Shown here piece by piece: positions 50,010 through 61,389 of a DNA stretch of 64,000 nt; position 1 is the stretch's first letter, and the number at the start of each line of letters is the position of its first letter. Below the pieces are notes generated by a model, which was not told the DNA's origin, did no database searches, and saw only the letters and a program-made list of their open reading frames with translations. The stretch is from Lamellibrachia columna (Eukaryota > Annelida > Polychaeta > Sabellida > Siboglinidae), in contig OY759267.1 in the NCBI GenBank assembly GCA_963662155.1, positions 12,771,623 through 12,835,622 of the forward strand. Direction: 5' to 3'. The position numbers and the translations under genes are program-made.

Positions 50010-51392
50010 AAAAGGCAATGCTTTTCAACAAATACAAAAAATTTCATACGCCAGCTAACTGGGAACCTTACCGCAAGCAAAGGAATCTTACTTCCAAACA
50101 TAAATGCCAATCCATACAAACTTACTTTTTTGAAAGATGTGCAGGAGGGCCCAAGTCTAAAGATTTCTGGCCACAGTGAAACCATTCCTGTCAAACAAGG
50201 GTCTCCTAAAAGACCCCATTATCATCCTGTTGGAAAATTATAAAATTATATCAGACCAAACCTCTGTCTCGGGTATTATTCTGAAAGATTTTTCTGTAAA
50301 TGTCGCCTGAGAGATAGGAACCAGACTTACCCCGGAAGATATAGCAAACCATCCCAGCATCCAAATAATAACCACACATGTTCCTACTCCCATCACCCCC
50401 GAGAGTATACACAGTGTGTATACACAGCGTGTATTACACACTTTCATTTCTAATTCAAGCTCCAGAAAAGCCACTGGACTTGACGGCATCCCTGCAAAAA
50501 TTCTGAAGTTCTGTAGCAGTACAATTTCGGAACCCTTATCAAAACTCGTAAACATCTCTTTTGCGACCTCAAAATTTCCAAATAGGCTGAAAGAAGCGCA
50601 AGTTGTCCCGGTATACAAGAAAAAGGACCCTCTAGACAAACAAAATTACAACAACCTCCAACTAAGTGTACATTTGGAGAATATGTTCAACCCTTTCCTT
50701 GGTGCTTTCAGACCGGGCATGGGGTGTCCACTCTGCTGAGATTAGTGGAGGATTGGCGCAAGGGACTGGACAACCATGAGTATGTCACAGCCATACTCAT
50801 GGACCTGTCTAAGGCCTTTGACTGCCTCCCTCACAACCTGCTATTGGGGAAACTGTGAGCGTACGGACTCTCAGACTCTTGTCAGTAGCTCCCTCAGTAA
50901 CAGGGAACAGCAGGTTAAGCTGGGACCACAGTATGGTGACTGGGCTGAAATCATCAAGGGTGTACCACAAGGCTCTATTCAGGGCCCTCTTCTTTTCAAT
51001 ATCTTTATTAATGATATCTTTCACATTCTGGATAGGTCCTCTCTCTACAACTATGCTGATGATAACACCCTGTCTTATGCTCACTCAAACCCTGACACTC
51101 TAATTCGCATATTGCAAGAGGACTGCTCTGCCACCCTACGATGGTTCAGAGTCAACAGGACTGCTCTGCCACTCTACGATGGTTCAGAGTCAACAGGACT
51201 GCTCTGCCACCCTACGATGGTTCAGAGTCAACAGGACTGCTCTGCCACCCTACGATGGTCCAGAGTCAACCAGATGATGGCCAATCCAGATCAATTTCGG
51301 GCAATCTGCTTTGGCAGGAGAGGCAACAGTCTGTAATTTTCTGTAATTTTCTGTAAAAACCAACGTTAAATAAAGCTTCTTGTATATCTTGA
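50010..51392 (+). pseudogene. LINE relic, reverse transcriptase part
   Basis: Continues the interrupted LINE. YFFERCAGGPKSKDFWP precedes SRKATGLDGIPAKILKF, VVPVYKKKD, AILMDLSKAFDCLPHNLL, IKGVPQGSIQGPLLFNIFIN and YADDNTLSY (catalytic ADD), with several frameshifts. A 38-bp tandem repeat (about four copies, 51119-51270) disrupts the end. aataaa lies near the 3' end. Confidence 0.85.
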
Positions 51393-51838
51393 TGGCAATG
51401 ATTGATTGATTGATTCAGATGTTAAATTTTCAGTGAATGAATGAATAGGCTTGTGAGAAATAGATAGATGGCTGGTGGACTTGGCTTCAAATGACCAATG
51501 GCCATGCAGCAATCACACTGTCACTGTCTCCTGCTAACAGTGCTAAAGTTCATTGACTCTCATGATTAGGACACTAAACCATTTTATCACCACTGTAGGG
51601 AAATAAATACAACTGCATGTGAAATACTGAACATTATGTTTGTCCAAGTCCCAGTAAGTCAAAATAGAGGATTTTTGGTGTGATTATTTTCAATGAAATT
51701 GAATTTTAGTGTGATTGAAATGTTCAATTGTAGTAGCAAAGTAATAGCTCAATTACTATTACTCTGCTTTCTATTACTATTACTATTATATTGCGTTCTG
51801 TTCCATCTATTATTATTACTATTACTTGAACAGTTGTA
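51393..51838 (-). mobile_element. hAT-like element copy 2, right piece
   Basis: Continues the copy 1 similarity in reverse (gatggcaatgattgattg, then the ggacttggcttcaaatgacc region), ending in tattattactattacttg. It is truncated where the 0.9-kb inverted-repeat element begins. Confidence 0.75.
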
Positions 51839-52737
51839 ATGAAAAAGCAGACAGTTGCTCACCCTTACGAAAATTCCATTTTCATTTTAAAGTGTTAGGC
51901 TAAATTGGTAAAATGGTCTTGTGTGACCTGTCTGCCAATGATAGGAATGGCATCGTTTGGATGCTGGTGGCTGGCTGGTGGATTCAGCTGGCTCACCGGC
52001 TTCATTTGGGTGTAAAACTTAATCAATGATATATATTGTGATGATCAAAATAAAAAACTACATTTCGCTTTACCACATTATGTCCATGCTTGTCGAGACA
52101 TTGCAATGTACGAGCTTCACAAAAAGTCTAAGACATCGCTCTGAAAGTACAAACAGCCATCCTATTAAATACTACAACTTGAGGCTTTTAACAATATAGA
52201 TAATGGTAATAAATATAGAAAATGATAATAAATCAAATCGGACCAAGCGTAAAGTTTACCCATTATATAATGCTAAAATTAATTAATGACAGTTGTAGTA
52301 GCAATGCCAATTACTGCGATGCCAAACAGACTTTCTGTGAAGCTGATATGTTTGCGGTTTTGATGTTGATCGTCATGGAACTGGAAGTGTCCTTTTTAAA
52401 TTATACCACAGGATATATATATATATAAATATATTTACCACAGGATATATTTGTAGATATATGAGGAGAAATTTGGCGCCTTTTGGTGGTTGCTTTCATA
52501 GTAACAGAAACGGAAGGATCGTTGGAATTAAGTTGTTTATGCTGTCACTTATTTTATTTATTGTAATTTTGCAGGGGAAGGGAAATTACATTTTTACATT
52601 AGTTCCCTCAATAAACCCTGTTTCAGCAATTCCTGCTTATTGGTTTTTTGTACATCAAATAACATTAACACAGGGTGAGCAACTGTCCACTTTTTTATTT
52701 CCTTGTTGAGCATTTGTCCGGTGAGCAACTGTCTGTG
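51839..52737 (+). mobile_element. 0.9-kb terminal-inverted-repeat element, copy 2
   Basis: Long blocks are shared with 8590-9360, for example acccattatataatgctaaa and aaccacaggatata-like sequence. Left end gaaaaagcagacagttgctc and right end gagcaactgtc are inverted. The left tandem part of copy 1 is missing. Non-coding. Confidence 0.75.
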
Positions 52738-52739
52738 AT

Positions 52740-53165
52740 TCCCCGGGCCTACAGGTAGGTTCATGGTGCTTCAGTGCGCCCTCCCCCAGACCCACAGGTA
52801 GGTTCATAGTAAGCCCATCCACCAGACCCACAGTTGGGTTTATAGTGTGCCCTTCCACCAGACCCATAGGTGAATTCGTAGTGCACCCTTCTACCAGACC
52901 CATAGGTGAATTCGTAGTGTGCCCTTCCACCAGACCCACAGTTGTGTTAATAGTGTGCCCTTCCACACGACCCACAGTTGTGTTCATAGTGTGCCCTTCC
53001 ACTAGACCCACAGTTGTGTTCATAGTGTGCCCTTCCACCAGACCCACAGTTGTGTTCATAGTGTGCCCTTCCATTAGACCCATAGGTGAATGCATCAGTG
53101 TGTCCTCCACCAGACCCACAAGTGGGTTCATAGTGTACCCTTCCACCATGGGGTTTGGTAGGAAG
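52740..53165 (+). repeat. Exon 11 donor-derived array, right part
   Basis: About eleven 36-bp units of tgcccttccaccagacccac followed by ag and gtgggttcatagt-like sequence, the same unit as the end of exon 11 plus its donor. Several units keep cag|gtaggt; others have lost the donor (cagttgtg). Confidence 0.88.
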
Positions 53166-53363
53166 TGGAAGTGGGAGGTTGGTCCAAAAAACTGGTTTTT
53201 GGACTCTCACAATTGGTGAGAGGTGGGAGGTTTGCCCCAAAACAGGTGGGATTGAGGTTGAGACCCATGCCACACTTCTCTAATGTATTTTTGGCCTTCG
53301 ATCATGCCATGTCTAAGTGATTTTCCACCAGCGTGGGTGACGACCCATTCTTAAACGTATAAC

Positions 53364-55266
53364 TACCGTAAATTCTCTATTTGTAGCCGCGGCTTCAATT
53401 ACAATAGTGTGTAGCCGAATTGATGATGATGACGGCAAAGTTGGGGTGTGGCTTTAAATACAGTAATTTGCCAAAAAAATTGCAAAGGTTGGCCTCATTG
53501 GGTTGTCAGTAGTAACGGCTATTAGTGCGATAAATAACGGTTTATAATCAATGAAAAAACGAAGTTGGATGCATCAATAAAACATTGTATTACAATTGCC
53601 ACTGGTGCATAACAAATAATTACATAAAAACCCTTGTCCATAGTGTTAAAAAACTATGATCAAACGTCAAATCATGTCATAGTTAAAATACTTCAAAATC
53701 ACTTTCGTCTTCGCTGTCGAAGAACGCTGCCGGTACCGGCATGGCGGCGTTATCCCACGTATGATTACGAGTTGTCGGCATCACTGACCGTGGCCGCATG
53801 CACCGGCAAGCATCTTCGAACATGGTGTCGTCCGTTCCATTGTTGGAGATGCCGCACTTCTTGTAGCTGTATTCAATCATGGCAGATGGAATCGCACCCC
53901 ACGCCTTCACGAGCCATTGTACAAAAGTCTCCTTGGCCGGCCACGACAGCGGCCACCGGGAGCTCCGTGAATCATCCAGTGCTCCCACAAGTGTCGCATC
54001 TGCTACTTGAATGGGCGATTGCTGCTAACTGACGGCAGTACTGACGGCATCAGACCGCCGGGGATTACAGCAACATCGATGTCGTGCATGGTTTTAGGTT
54101 TTGATGTTTTAAGCTGCGTTACTTTTCTGAGGAGTTCCAAGCTTGCTGGCTTCATCCGATTGTCAAAGCAACACCATTACCAGTGCCTCGTTGGAGTTAA
54201 TTATATTTACTCTGGTACAAGATACAGTGTTATAATCCCACGCACCTGGTATTCTATGCTAGTGGTCCCGTTAACGCGCGCCAGTAAACTGTCTGCGAAC
54301 TAGACCAATCTGTCAATCAATAGTTCTAAGAATAACGGTCACGCCTTGCCGATTATGTAATCAACATGCATCACCATTCCCTTGTTGGAGACAATTGCAT
54401 TTACAACAGAGATTGTTTTATAATCCCCTCAAAAGTTATGTGAAGTCAGCAATGCACAATCCCAGAAACAACACGAGAGTAAATAAACAATGTCCAGGCT
54501 TGTTGAATTGAATGCGCTAACATTTGATCAAATGCTTGTGAGTACCAGGGTAGTAGGCCAACAATGACACAACAACAACAGGAACTTTACAAGAAATAGG
54601 TAAAACCACAATATCTGTTCTCACGAGCTGCAGCCGACGTCCAGTTATTACATAGTTATAGGCTGTCAATCAAACACCTTTGAAGTTGAAACAGCTGGCA
54701 CAATAGCAGACACCCCGGGTAGTCTTTTTAATCTGCTGCAATACATGCAACGTTATACATGGTTCTACATAAAAACATACAAACAAAACTTCTCAACATA
54801 TTTGAATAATTTTAGCTTTAATGTATAGACAACATGTATGGCTACATTTCTCCCACTGGGTGTATGGACATTCAGCCACCCAGTTATTATCTGGTAGCAT
54901 GGTGATATTTGTTCAACTTTGTGTTCCATTTTGACTAAATTCACATAGTAATATTCCCATGATTATATAATGTGGTGTATTTATTATCATTGCATTACAT
55001 TAGACTCTTTTAACAGTAAATTCGTTTATGATAATTATTAGCAGTTATAACTTTTTTGTAAAACCCATTTAAATTGTTCCTAATTGTGTGCGCTACGGAA
55101 ATTCGTCACACGAAGCATTTAAAACGGTCTTGGCTCAAAGTCCGGGTATGGCTTTAAATATGGTTTTTGTCTGCAACAAACGGTGCGGAGGAAAGTCGGG
55201 GTTTATGTCAAAAGTCGGGGTGCGGATTTAATTAGGGGTGCGGCTTCAAATAGAGAATTTACGGTA
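53364..55266 (-). mobile_element. Pogo-like DNA transposon relic with terminal inverted repeats
   Basis: The left end taccgtaaattctctatttg and right end caaatagagaatttacggta are inverted copies, with TA at each outer edge consistent with a TA target. It contains a minus-strand transposase C-terminal fragment. About 1.9 kb. Confidence 0.75.
53683..53988 (-). pseudogene. Pogo/Tigger-type transposase C-terminal relic
   Basis: The minus frame contains FVQWLVKAWGAIPSAMIEYS and YKKCGISNNGTDDTMFED, then DSEDESDFEVF. This pattern (VQWV..AW..IP...I..SFKKCGISN..DGTED) closes the DDE domain of pogo-type transposases. The catalytic core is absent or unreadable. Plus-strand open frames here are shadows. 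Confidence 0.75.
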
Positions 55267-56093
55267 ATTGTTGTTTTCACTGTCCTGTTACGTTACATAT
55301 TTACATTACATCGCATATAAAACTGAAAGCGTGTCTTTGAAATAACGTGTATAAACTGATAAGTTGTGTATTCATTAATGGAGGTAATTTTATCCATATT
55401 TACGTATGCGTATCTCTGCTCAAAACGTGAGGATGACCGGCAAATTCAGCTGACATCAGTGCTTACAAGTTACGGATTTAGCAATACATAGAGCAAAAAA
55501 CTTACAGCTGAAACTGAGAAACTGTAAATGGCTGGGGTGGTTAATCTATACTGGTTTTAAAATGGGTAGACTAATACATTTGGCTGTAATGGAAATACTA
55601 AATAATAATCCAGATGAATAAAACTTTTTGTTTTAATTTTCTTTGATGATGTTTCATGGTTTTTAAAATATGACAACGTGATCACAAAAGCTTGTCAAAA
55701 CACACCAAAGAAAAAATTACATACATATAAGTAGAGTGGATTCTGCTTAATATTATCGCTTTAGGTCAACGCAATTTGACTCTGTTCTCTAAAAGTGACC
55801 TAAGATCAAAACTAATTTTAATACTGAAAGTTTCTGACAAATTAGACATCAGTACATGTGCAGTGTGTTTTAGACATTTCTAGAGACCCCTTTCAGAAAT
55901 ATCTTTTATACATTTTTAAACCAAGTCCTAGGTTTACAAAAAAATAGTCAAAAAGCTTTATTGGTTGGCTTGCAAATAATAATTGATATATAATAATTGT
56001 AAGAAAGATAGATAAAATACAACAATTTCCTTTGTTGACATGTTCGTGTTTAGACAATGGCAGTGCTGTGAAGGATGGTGTGTGTGTTGGCAG

Positions 56094-56198
56094 GGACGAC
56101 GGCCTAATGACCCCGACTACGTGAGCAATGATGCCCTGAGGTCAATGTGTGATGATGTGCTACTGCTACTGTCCACCACTGTTGACAACATGCAGGGG
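56094..56198 (+). CDS. MROH1: MROH1 exon 12
   Basis: The acceptor is tgttggcag and the donor GGG|gtaaat. There are 35 codons, GRRPNDPDYVSNDALRSMCD then DVLLLLSTTVDNMQG, phase 0. The 3' part and donor are copied about three more times immediately downstream. Confidence 0.92.
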
Positions 56199-56395
56199 GT
56201 AAATATGTCAGTGTAACACTGCTACTGCTACTGCCCACCACTGTTGACAACATGTGGGGGGGTAAATATGTCTGTGTGACGATGTGCTACTGCTACTGTC
56301 CACCACTGTTGACAACAAGCAGGGGGTAAGTATGTCTGTGTGACAACATGCTACTGCTACTGTCCACCACTGTTGACAACATTCAGGGGATAAAT
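56199..56395 (+). repeat. Exon 12 donor-derived tandem copies
   Basis: About three further copies of the exon 12 end (gctactgctactgtccacca and ttgacaaca) follow the real donor at 62-65 bp spacing, each followed by a gtaaat- or gtaagt-like donor. Confidence 0.9.
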
Positions 56396-56526
56396 ATGCT
56401 TGTAGTTACTTGCTTGGTAGTTTTCTTTAAACCTGTTACAATGAAAACACTGTAGTAATGTGGCCATCCGTCCAGTGAGACGGTTCTTGCAATATGACCA
56501 ACAATGTAACATCACAACTGTTGCTT

Positions 56527-57574
56527 CTATCACCTCTGTGTCTTGTATCTCTGTCCAGATTCTCTGGCTCTTTCTTGTTGAGTGCACCATGTCACTGTCA
56601 CATCTGTGTCTTGTATCTCTGTCCAGATTCTCTGGCTCTTTCTTGTTGAGTGCACCATGTCACTGTCACATCTGTGTCTTGTATCTCTGTCCAGATTCTC
56701 TGGCTCTTTCTTGTTGAGTGCACCATGTCACTGTCACATCTGTGTCTTGTATCTCTGTCCAGATTCTCTGGCTCTTTCTTGTTGAGTGCACCATGTCACT
56801 GTCACATCTGTGTCTTGTATCTCTGTCCAGATTCTCTGGCTCTTTCTTGTTGAGTGCACCATGTCACTGTCACATCTGTGTCTTGTATCTCTGTCCAGAT
56901 TCTCTGGTTGTTTCTTGTTGAGTGCTCCGTGTCACTGTCACTTCTGTGTCTTGTATCTCTGTCCAGGTTCTCTGGTTGTTTCTTCTTGAGTGCTCCGTGT
57001 CACTATCTGTCCAGGTTCTCTGGCCATATCTACTTGATTGCACCGTGTCACTGTCGCTTCTGTGTCTTGTATCTCTATCCAGGTTTTCTGGCCATATCTA
57101 CTTGATTGCACCATGTCACTGTCGCTTTATCCAGGTTCTCTGGCCATATCAACTTGATTGCACCGTGTCACTGTCGCTTCTGTGTCTTGTATCTCTATCC
57201 AGGTTCTCTGGCCATATCTACTTGATTGCACCATGTCACTGTCGCTTCTGTGTCTTGTATCTCTGTCCAGGTTCTCTGGTTGTTTCTTCTTGAGTGCTCC
57301 GTGTCACTATCTGTCCAGGTTCTCTGGCCATATCTACTTGATTGCACCGTGTCACTGTCGCTTCTGTGTCTTGTATCTCCATCAAGGTTTTCTGGCCATA
57401 TCTAATTGATTGCACCATGTCACTGTCACTTTATCCAGGTTCTCTGGCCATATCAACTTGATTGCACCGTGTCACTGTCGCTTCTGTGTCTTGTATCTGT
57501 GTCCAGGTTCTCTGGCCATATCTACTTGATTGCACTGTGTCACTGTCGCTTCGGTGTCTTGTATTTCTGTCCAG
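56527..57574 (+). repeat. 68-bp array of the exon 13 acceptor and 5' end
   Basis: About 16 units carry tgtatctctgtccag followed by about 30 bp resembling exon 13 (ILWLFLVEC against VLWPYLLEC in the real exon). Early units are exactly 68 bp; later ones include short variants. The last unit runs into the genuine exon at 57575. Confidence 0.92.
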
Positions 57575-57719
57575 GTTCTCTGGCCGTATCTACTTGAGTG
57601 CATTGTGCCGGAGCAGTACACAGATGCCATGGCAACAGTTTGCCGAACCATTGGCCACATTGCAGGAAAGAAACGGGAGGAGAAGGCAGAAGATTACGAC
57701 GTTGATTTCAAACATCGAA
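57575..57719 (+). CDS. MROH1: MROH1 exon 13
   Basis: The acceptor is tctgtccag and the donor A|gtatga. It encodes VLWPYLLECIVPEQYTDAMA then TVCRTIGHIAGKKREEKA, ending in phase 1. The last copy of a 68-bp array supplies the acceptor. This copy is chosen because only it continues into the conserved sequence. Confidence 0.93.
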
Positions 57720-58376
57720 GTATGATGTTTTGCAGATGTTTTATTTCTTATTAGTGTTCAGAAGATTTGTTGGAAATTGGACTCCAGTTGAATTGTTGTC
57801 GGTGTTTGTAGTGGAATACTACATAATGAGTTGTTTTTACAAGTTAAGTTGTATATCAGTTGTACATAACATTTGTTTTTTCTTTGTAACGAGTAGATCG
57901 TGTCATGCATTACGGCTGTTACAGATTGATTGTGCCAGAGTGCCACAATGGTCATGTTGCACCATTGTTTGAATAGGGTCACTGAATACATATATTATAT
58001 AGGCAGTGGGGTTATTTGGCTCTGACATTGCACAACTCATTTTGTTGTACAAATATTTACTTAATATCTAGAACTAAATTGTTAAAAAGGCACACTTTAC
58101 AAATGTATAGTCAGCAATAACATGCTTATTTATTTTTCAGATTGAACAGGTTAAACTGAAGATTCACAATTTGAAGAGTTTATCATGACTGGGGTTTGGA
58201 TAAATCATGTCCAACAAATTTTGTGTTGATCAAATAACCCTGTGTGACACACGCAGTTATTATTATGGAGGTAGTTCATTGATCACAAAATTGACTCTCT
58301 GTGCAAACTCATTTGTTGCAAATGTACCCCAACTGCAAAGAATGGGTTTATATGATACTGTAATTGTTTATTTCAG

Positions 58377-58417
58377 GCAACATTCCTAAGCCTTCAGTTC
58401 TCACTGCTAGACTTATG
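58377..58417 (+). CDS. MROH1: MROH1 exon 14 (micro-exon)
   Basis: A 41-bp exon with acceptor gtttatttcag and donor ATG|gtaagc. It completes a serine codon and encodes NIPKPSVLTARLM, aligning with the P-P-VTGRLL segment of the family. It ends in phase 0. Confidence 0.88.
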
Positions 58418-59003
58418 GTAAGCGTTTTCTTCCTCTAACAAATATCATCAGCATAACAACTAACAAGTTCTACAGATTCCTTGTGGAAACGACACTACCT
58501 GTTTTCCTTAACAAAACTGGGTAGTTCAAGTAAGTTATGAATACTGAAATATAAAAGTGATTTCTTAAAGAATACATTTAAGCTAATCATGGTTTTATAA
58601 AAAATTCATGTATATTAAAAATGGTTTGAGTGAGAGTTCGTGCCCTATAGGTCACCTGTGAGAGTTTCTGCAACTAGTTCATAGAACTGGATCAGTTCAT
58701 TCCTAGAGAGTCATCCAGATCCAATGACTAAAGTTTCTCAGCAACCTGTTGCATCTCTACTGGTTCCACGACTTCCATCTCTCTCAAGTTATGGAGAAAT
58801 GGAAAGCAGTCACTGATCACATCGCAATGATCTAAATGAGTCTCTTCTGCTCGACCGTAATCTACAGGGTCCAACGAGGCGGTGTCACATCACTATAGCA
58901 TAGAAGATTGCAGCCAGATTCAAGAAAAGCGTAGAGAGACTCTAAGCAATTAATTACATGGATTATGATTGATTTTGTGTGGGGGGGCCTTTTTGTGGAG
59001 GGC

Positions 59004-59030
59004 CTGGTACGAGTGTACCACTCGTACCAG
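59004..59030. repeat. Perfect 12-bp palindrome with 3-bp loop
   Basis: ctggtacgagtg and cactcgtaccag flank tac in intron 14. It could form a hairpin. It may be an element terminus or chance. Confidence 0.8.
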
Positions 59031-59307
59031 TATTATACTGGCACCATTGTTACTTAATTGGCTGTAGATTTTGCTATCACATAATAAATTTATTTGCTTA
59101 AGTTTGTTGCATCGGATCCTCACTTATGGTGATTTTGTTAGAAATGGTGAATTTGCGAAATTGCAGAAAGATTAACATATCCCTTTTATTATATTTCAAT
59201 ACCATGCATTTCCTCTAAGGAAATGCATACTTTACTTAGTATTTTCAGCTGCATTTAAAGCTGATCTATATTGTTATAATATCTGAATATGTATTTATCT
59301 GATGCAG

Positions 59308-59449
59308 GTAATGGCCGGTCACCCAATGTTCGGTCGCAGACGGGGTGTACATGTGCTCACAGCAATGAAAGCACTGTCGCCACTGTTGCATGAAAGCCTC
59401 GTTGAATTATGGGATGCTGTAATTCCAAAACTAATACAGTATGTCAAAG
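59308..59449 (+). CDS. MROH1: MROH1 exon 15
   Basis: The acceptor is tgatgcag and the donor AAG|gtaaaa. Residues VMAGHPMFGRRRGVHVLTAM and then LLHESLVELWDAVIPKLIQY agree with the family. It ends in phase 1. Confidence 0.93.
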
Positions 59450-60059
59450 GTAAAAAGATGCTTATCTATGGACACTACAATGCTTTAGCTTTATTTTAAG
59501 ACCACCATCAGCACTTTAGGACTATCAGTTCCAAAGTTATGGATACAAAAATAAAAAAAAAATCTTCAAATTGCTGTTTTTCAAGATCATATGTCCACAT
59601 ATGCCCACTCTAATTTTCTGTGAAACTTGTTGATACAATGACCTTGCCTTGACCTTTGGGTATATCAGTTCAAAGGTCACATTTGTTTTTAGTTGTGATG
59701 TGATGCATATCTGTGGATGCTTTGTTTTGAGACCAATATCAGTATTTTAGCTCCATTAGGGTAAAAGTTATGTCTACATAGTTTTAAGAAGTAATGCTGT
59801 TTTTTTTTCATTTTTAGTCTGTTTCACTCACAAGAATGACATATGGCATCCGTAAATTGCACAACAGGTCCAACACGTAGGCAAAATTTCATTAAAATTG
59901 GAGGAATCGAGAATATTTTGGCCTTGGTTAATTTCATTTGGAATGACCCAATATCTTTGGTAAAGTGGCTCTAGAACACACAAAAGAATATAAAATTTGG
60001 CACATTTGCTTGGTTCCGAGACATGTAAATGCATTTAAGGACTATCATTTGAGAAAACT

Positions 60060-60476
60060 ATTGGGTTGTTTGGGTGGAGAGGTTATTTGGGTTGGTGAAT
60101 TGTTTGGGTGGCTGGGTTGATGGGTTGTTTGGGTGGGTTGTTTGGGTGGATGGGTTGTTTGTGTGGGTAGGTTGTTTGGGTGGTTGAGTTGTTTGGGTGT
60201 GTTGTTTGGGCGGATGGGTTGTTTGGGTGGGTGAGTTGTTTGGGTGGCTGGGTTGATGGGTTGTTTGGGTGGATGGGTTGTTTGGGTGGGTAGGTTGTTA
60301 GGGTAGGTAGGTTGTTTGGGTGGATGGGTTGTTTAGGTGGATGGGTTGTTTGGGTAGGTAGGTTGTTTGGGTGGGTTGTTTGGGTGGATGGGTTGTTTGG
60401 GTGGGTAGGTTGTTTGGGTGGGTAGGTTATTTGGGTGGGTGGGTTGTTTGGGTGGGTAGGTTGTTTGGGTGGGTAG
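60060..60476 (+). repeat. G-rich minisatellite in intron 15
   Basis: Repeats of gggttgtttgggtggatg and its variants. Runs of GGG separated by short T-rich gaps could form G-quadruplexes on the coding strand. Confidence 0.9.
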
Positions 60477-60772
60477 ATATAATAATAACATCACATAACA
60501 GAATTAAGGATCAGAAACATAAGTAAGTATTTCCCACATGTAAATATTTCATGATAATTGCAATGGTATTATTTTGTGTGTGCAGATTTCATGTTCAGAT
60601 TTGAGGATTTTTGATTAACTTGATGAATGTTCGTGAAAATGTTCATCAATTACATTGGTAGATAATAATGAGAGGAAATTATTTTCTTTTAATCACAACT
60701 GTTGGGACAGCCTGTCTGCCATGCGAACTGGTGAGCAGAAGAAGAACTAATTCTCCAACAATTTAGTAGTTC

Positions 60773-60801
60773 CTGATGAAGGTTACCAACGGTAACCAAA
60801 A
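60773..60801 (+). ncRNA. Degenerate hammerhead-ribozyme-like motif
   Basis: CTGATGA is followed by a perfect 7-bp stem, GGTTACC-AAC-GGTAACC, then AAAA where a hammerhead needs GAAA. It has the core and helix II of a hammerhead but the essential G12 position is A. Such motifs occur in Penelope-like elements and other retroelements. Confidence 0.35.
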
Positions 60802-60876
60802 TATTGAGTAAGTGAATCTCAGTAGTAGTGATTAAAGAAATGTTTTCTTCACTGATGAATGTTGTTGTGTCTGTAG

Positions 60877-60941
60877 ATGGACAAGACAAGGAGGATGAGG
60901 GAGAGTGGTCACAGAAGAATTGGGAAGATCTGCTCTTGAAG
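60877..60941 (+). CDS. MROH1: MROH1 exon 16
   Basis: The acceptor is gtctgtag and the donor AAG|gtttca (weak). It encodes an acidic linker DGQDKEDEGEWSQKNWEDLL ending LK, matching the acidic TLPQEEWEEKLL position in vertebrate MROH1. It ends in phase 0. Confidence 0.88.
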
Positions 60942-61389
60942 GTTTCATCATACCCATTTTGTTCAAATAGAAAACAAGAAGAAAATGGACCTATAACAGT
61001 GCTCACAAATTTTTTATTTTAAGCACATGACATTGTGTTATGCCATTAGCAGGACATTTTAGTAACAATATTAGAAAACATGCATAGGCATGGCATAACA
61101 ATTTACATAACTACGAACTTCTATTGTTCGGAGTTAAAAATCTACGTCGAATGTCCATATAGGTTCCTTCGTAATATTCTCACCCTCTCAGGGGAATTAT
61201 GAATTTTTTTAATTTACAAACCATTTCCATTTAACCTACAAAATTTCAGCCACATACATTAAAAACTGTTGCAGATATGAAGGAACAGACACAGCCACAA
61301 GCTACTTCATAGTATAGAAATTAAATAGATCAAATGACTGCTGAAAAACAGCGACAGTGAATATATAGCGAGTTTGACTCCGTTGACTA

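Larger units (their letters stand above)
53166..56093 (+). other. Right part of intron 11
   Basis: Outside the pogo relic (53364-55266), 55267-56093 is AT-rich with no recognised feature until the exon 12 acceptor. 53166-53363 is also plain. Confidence 0.5.

Noticed and set aside
52655..53273. Repetitive frames up to 164 residues on both strands
   Set aside because: They arise from the 36-bp exon 11-derived array.
56460..57754. Overlapping plus-strand frames with LCLVSLSRFSG-type repeats
   Set aside because: Translations of the 68-bp array in intron 12; only the final exon 13 segment is coding.
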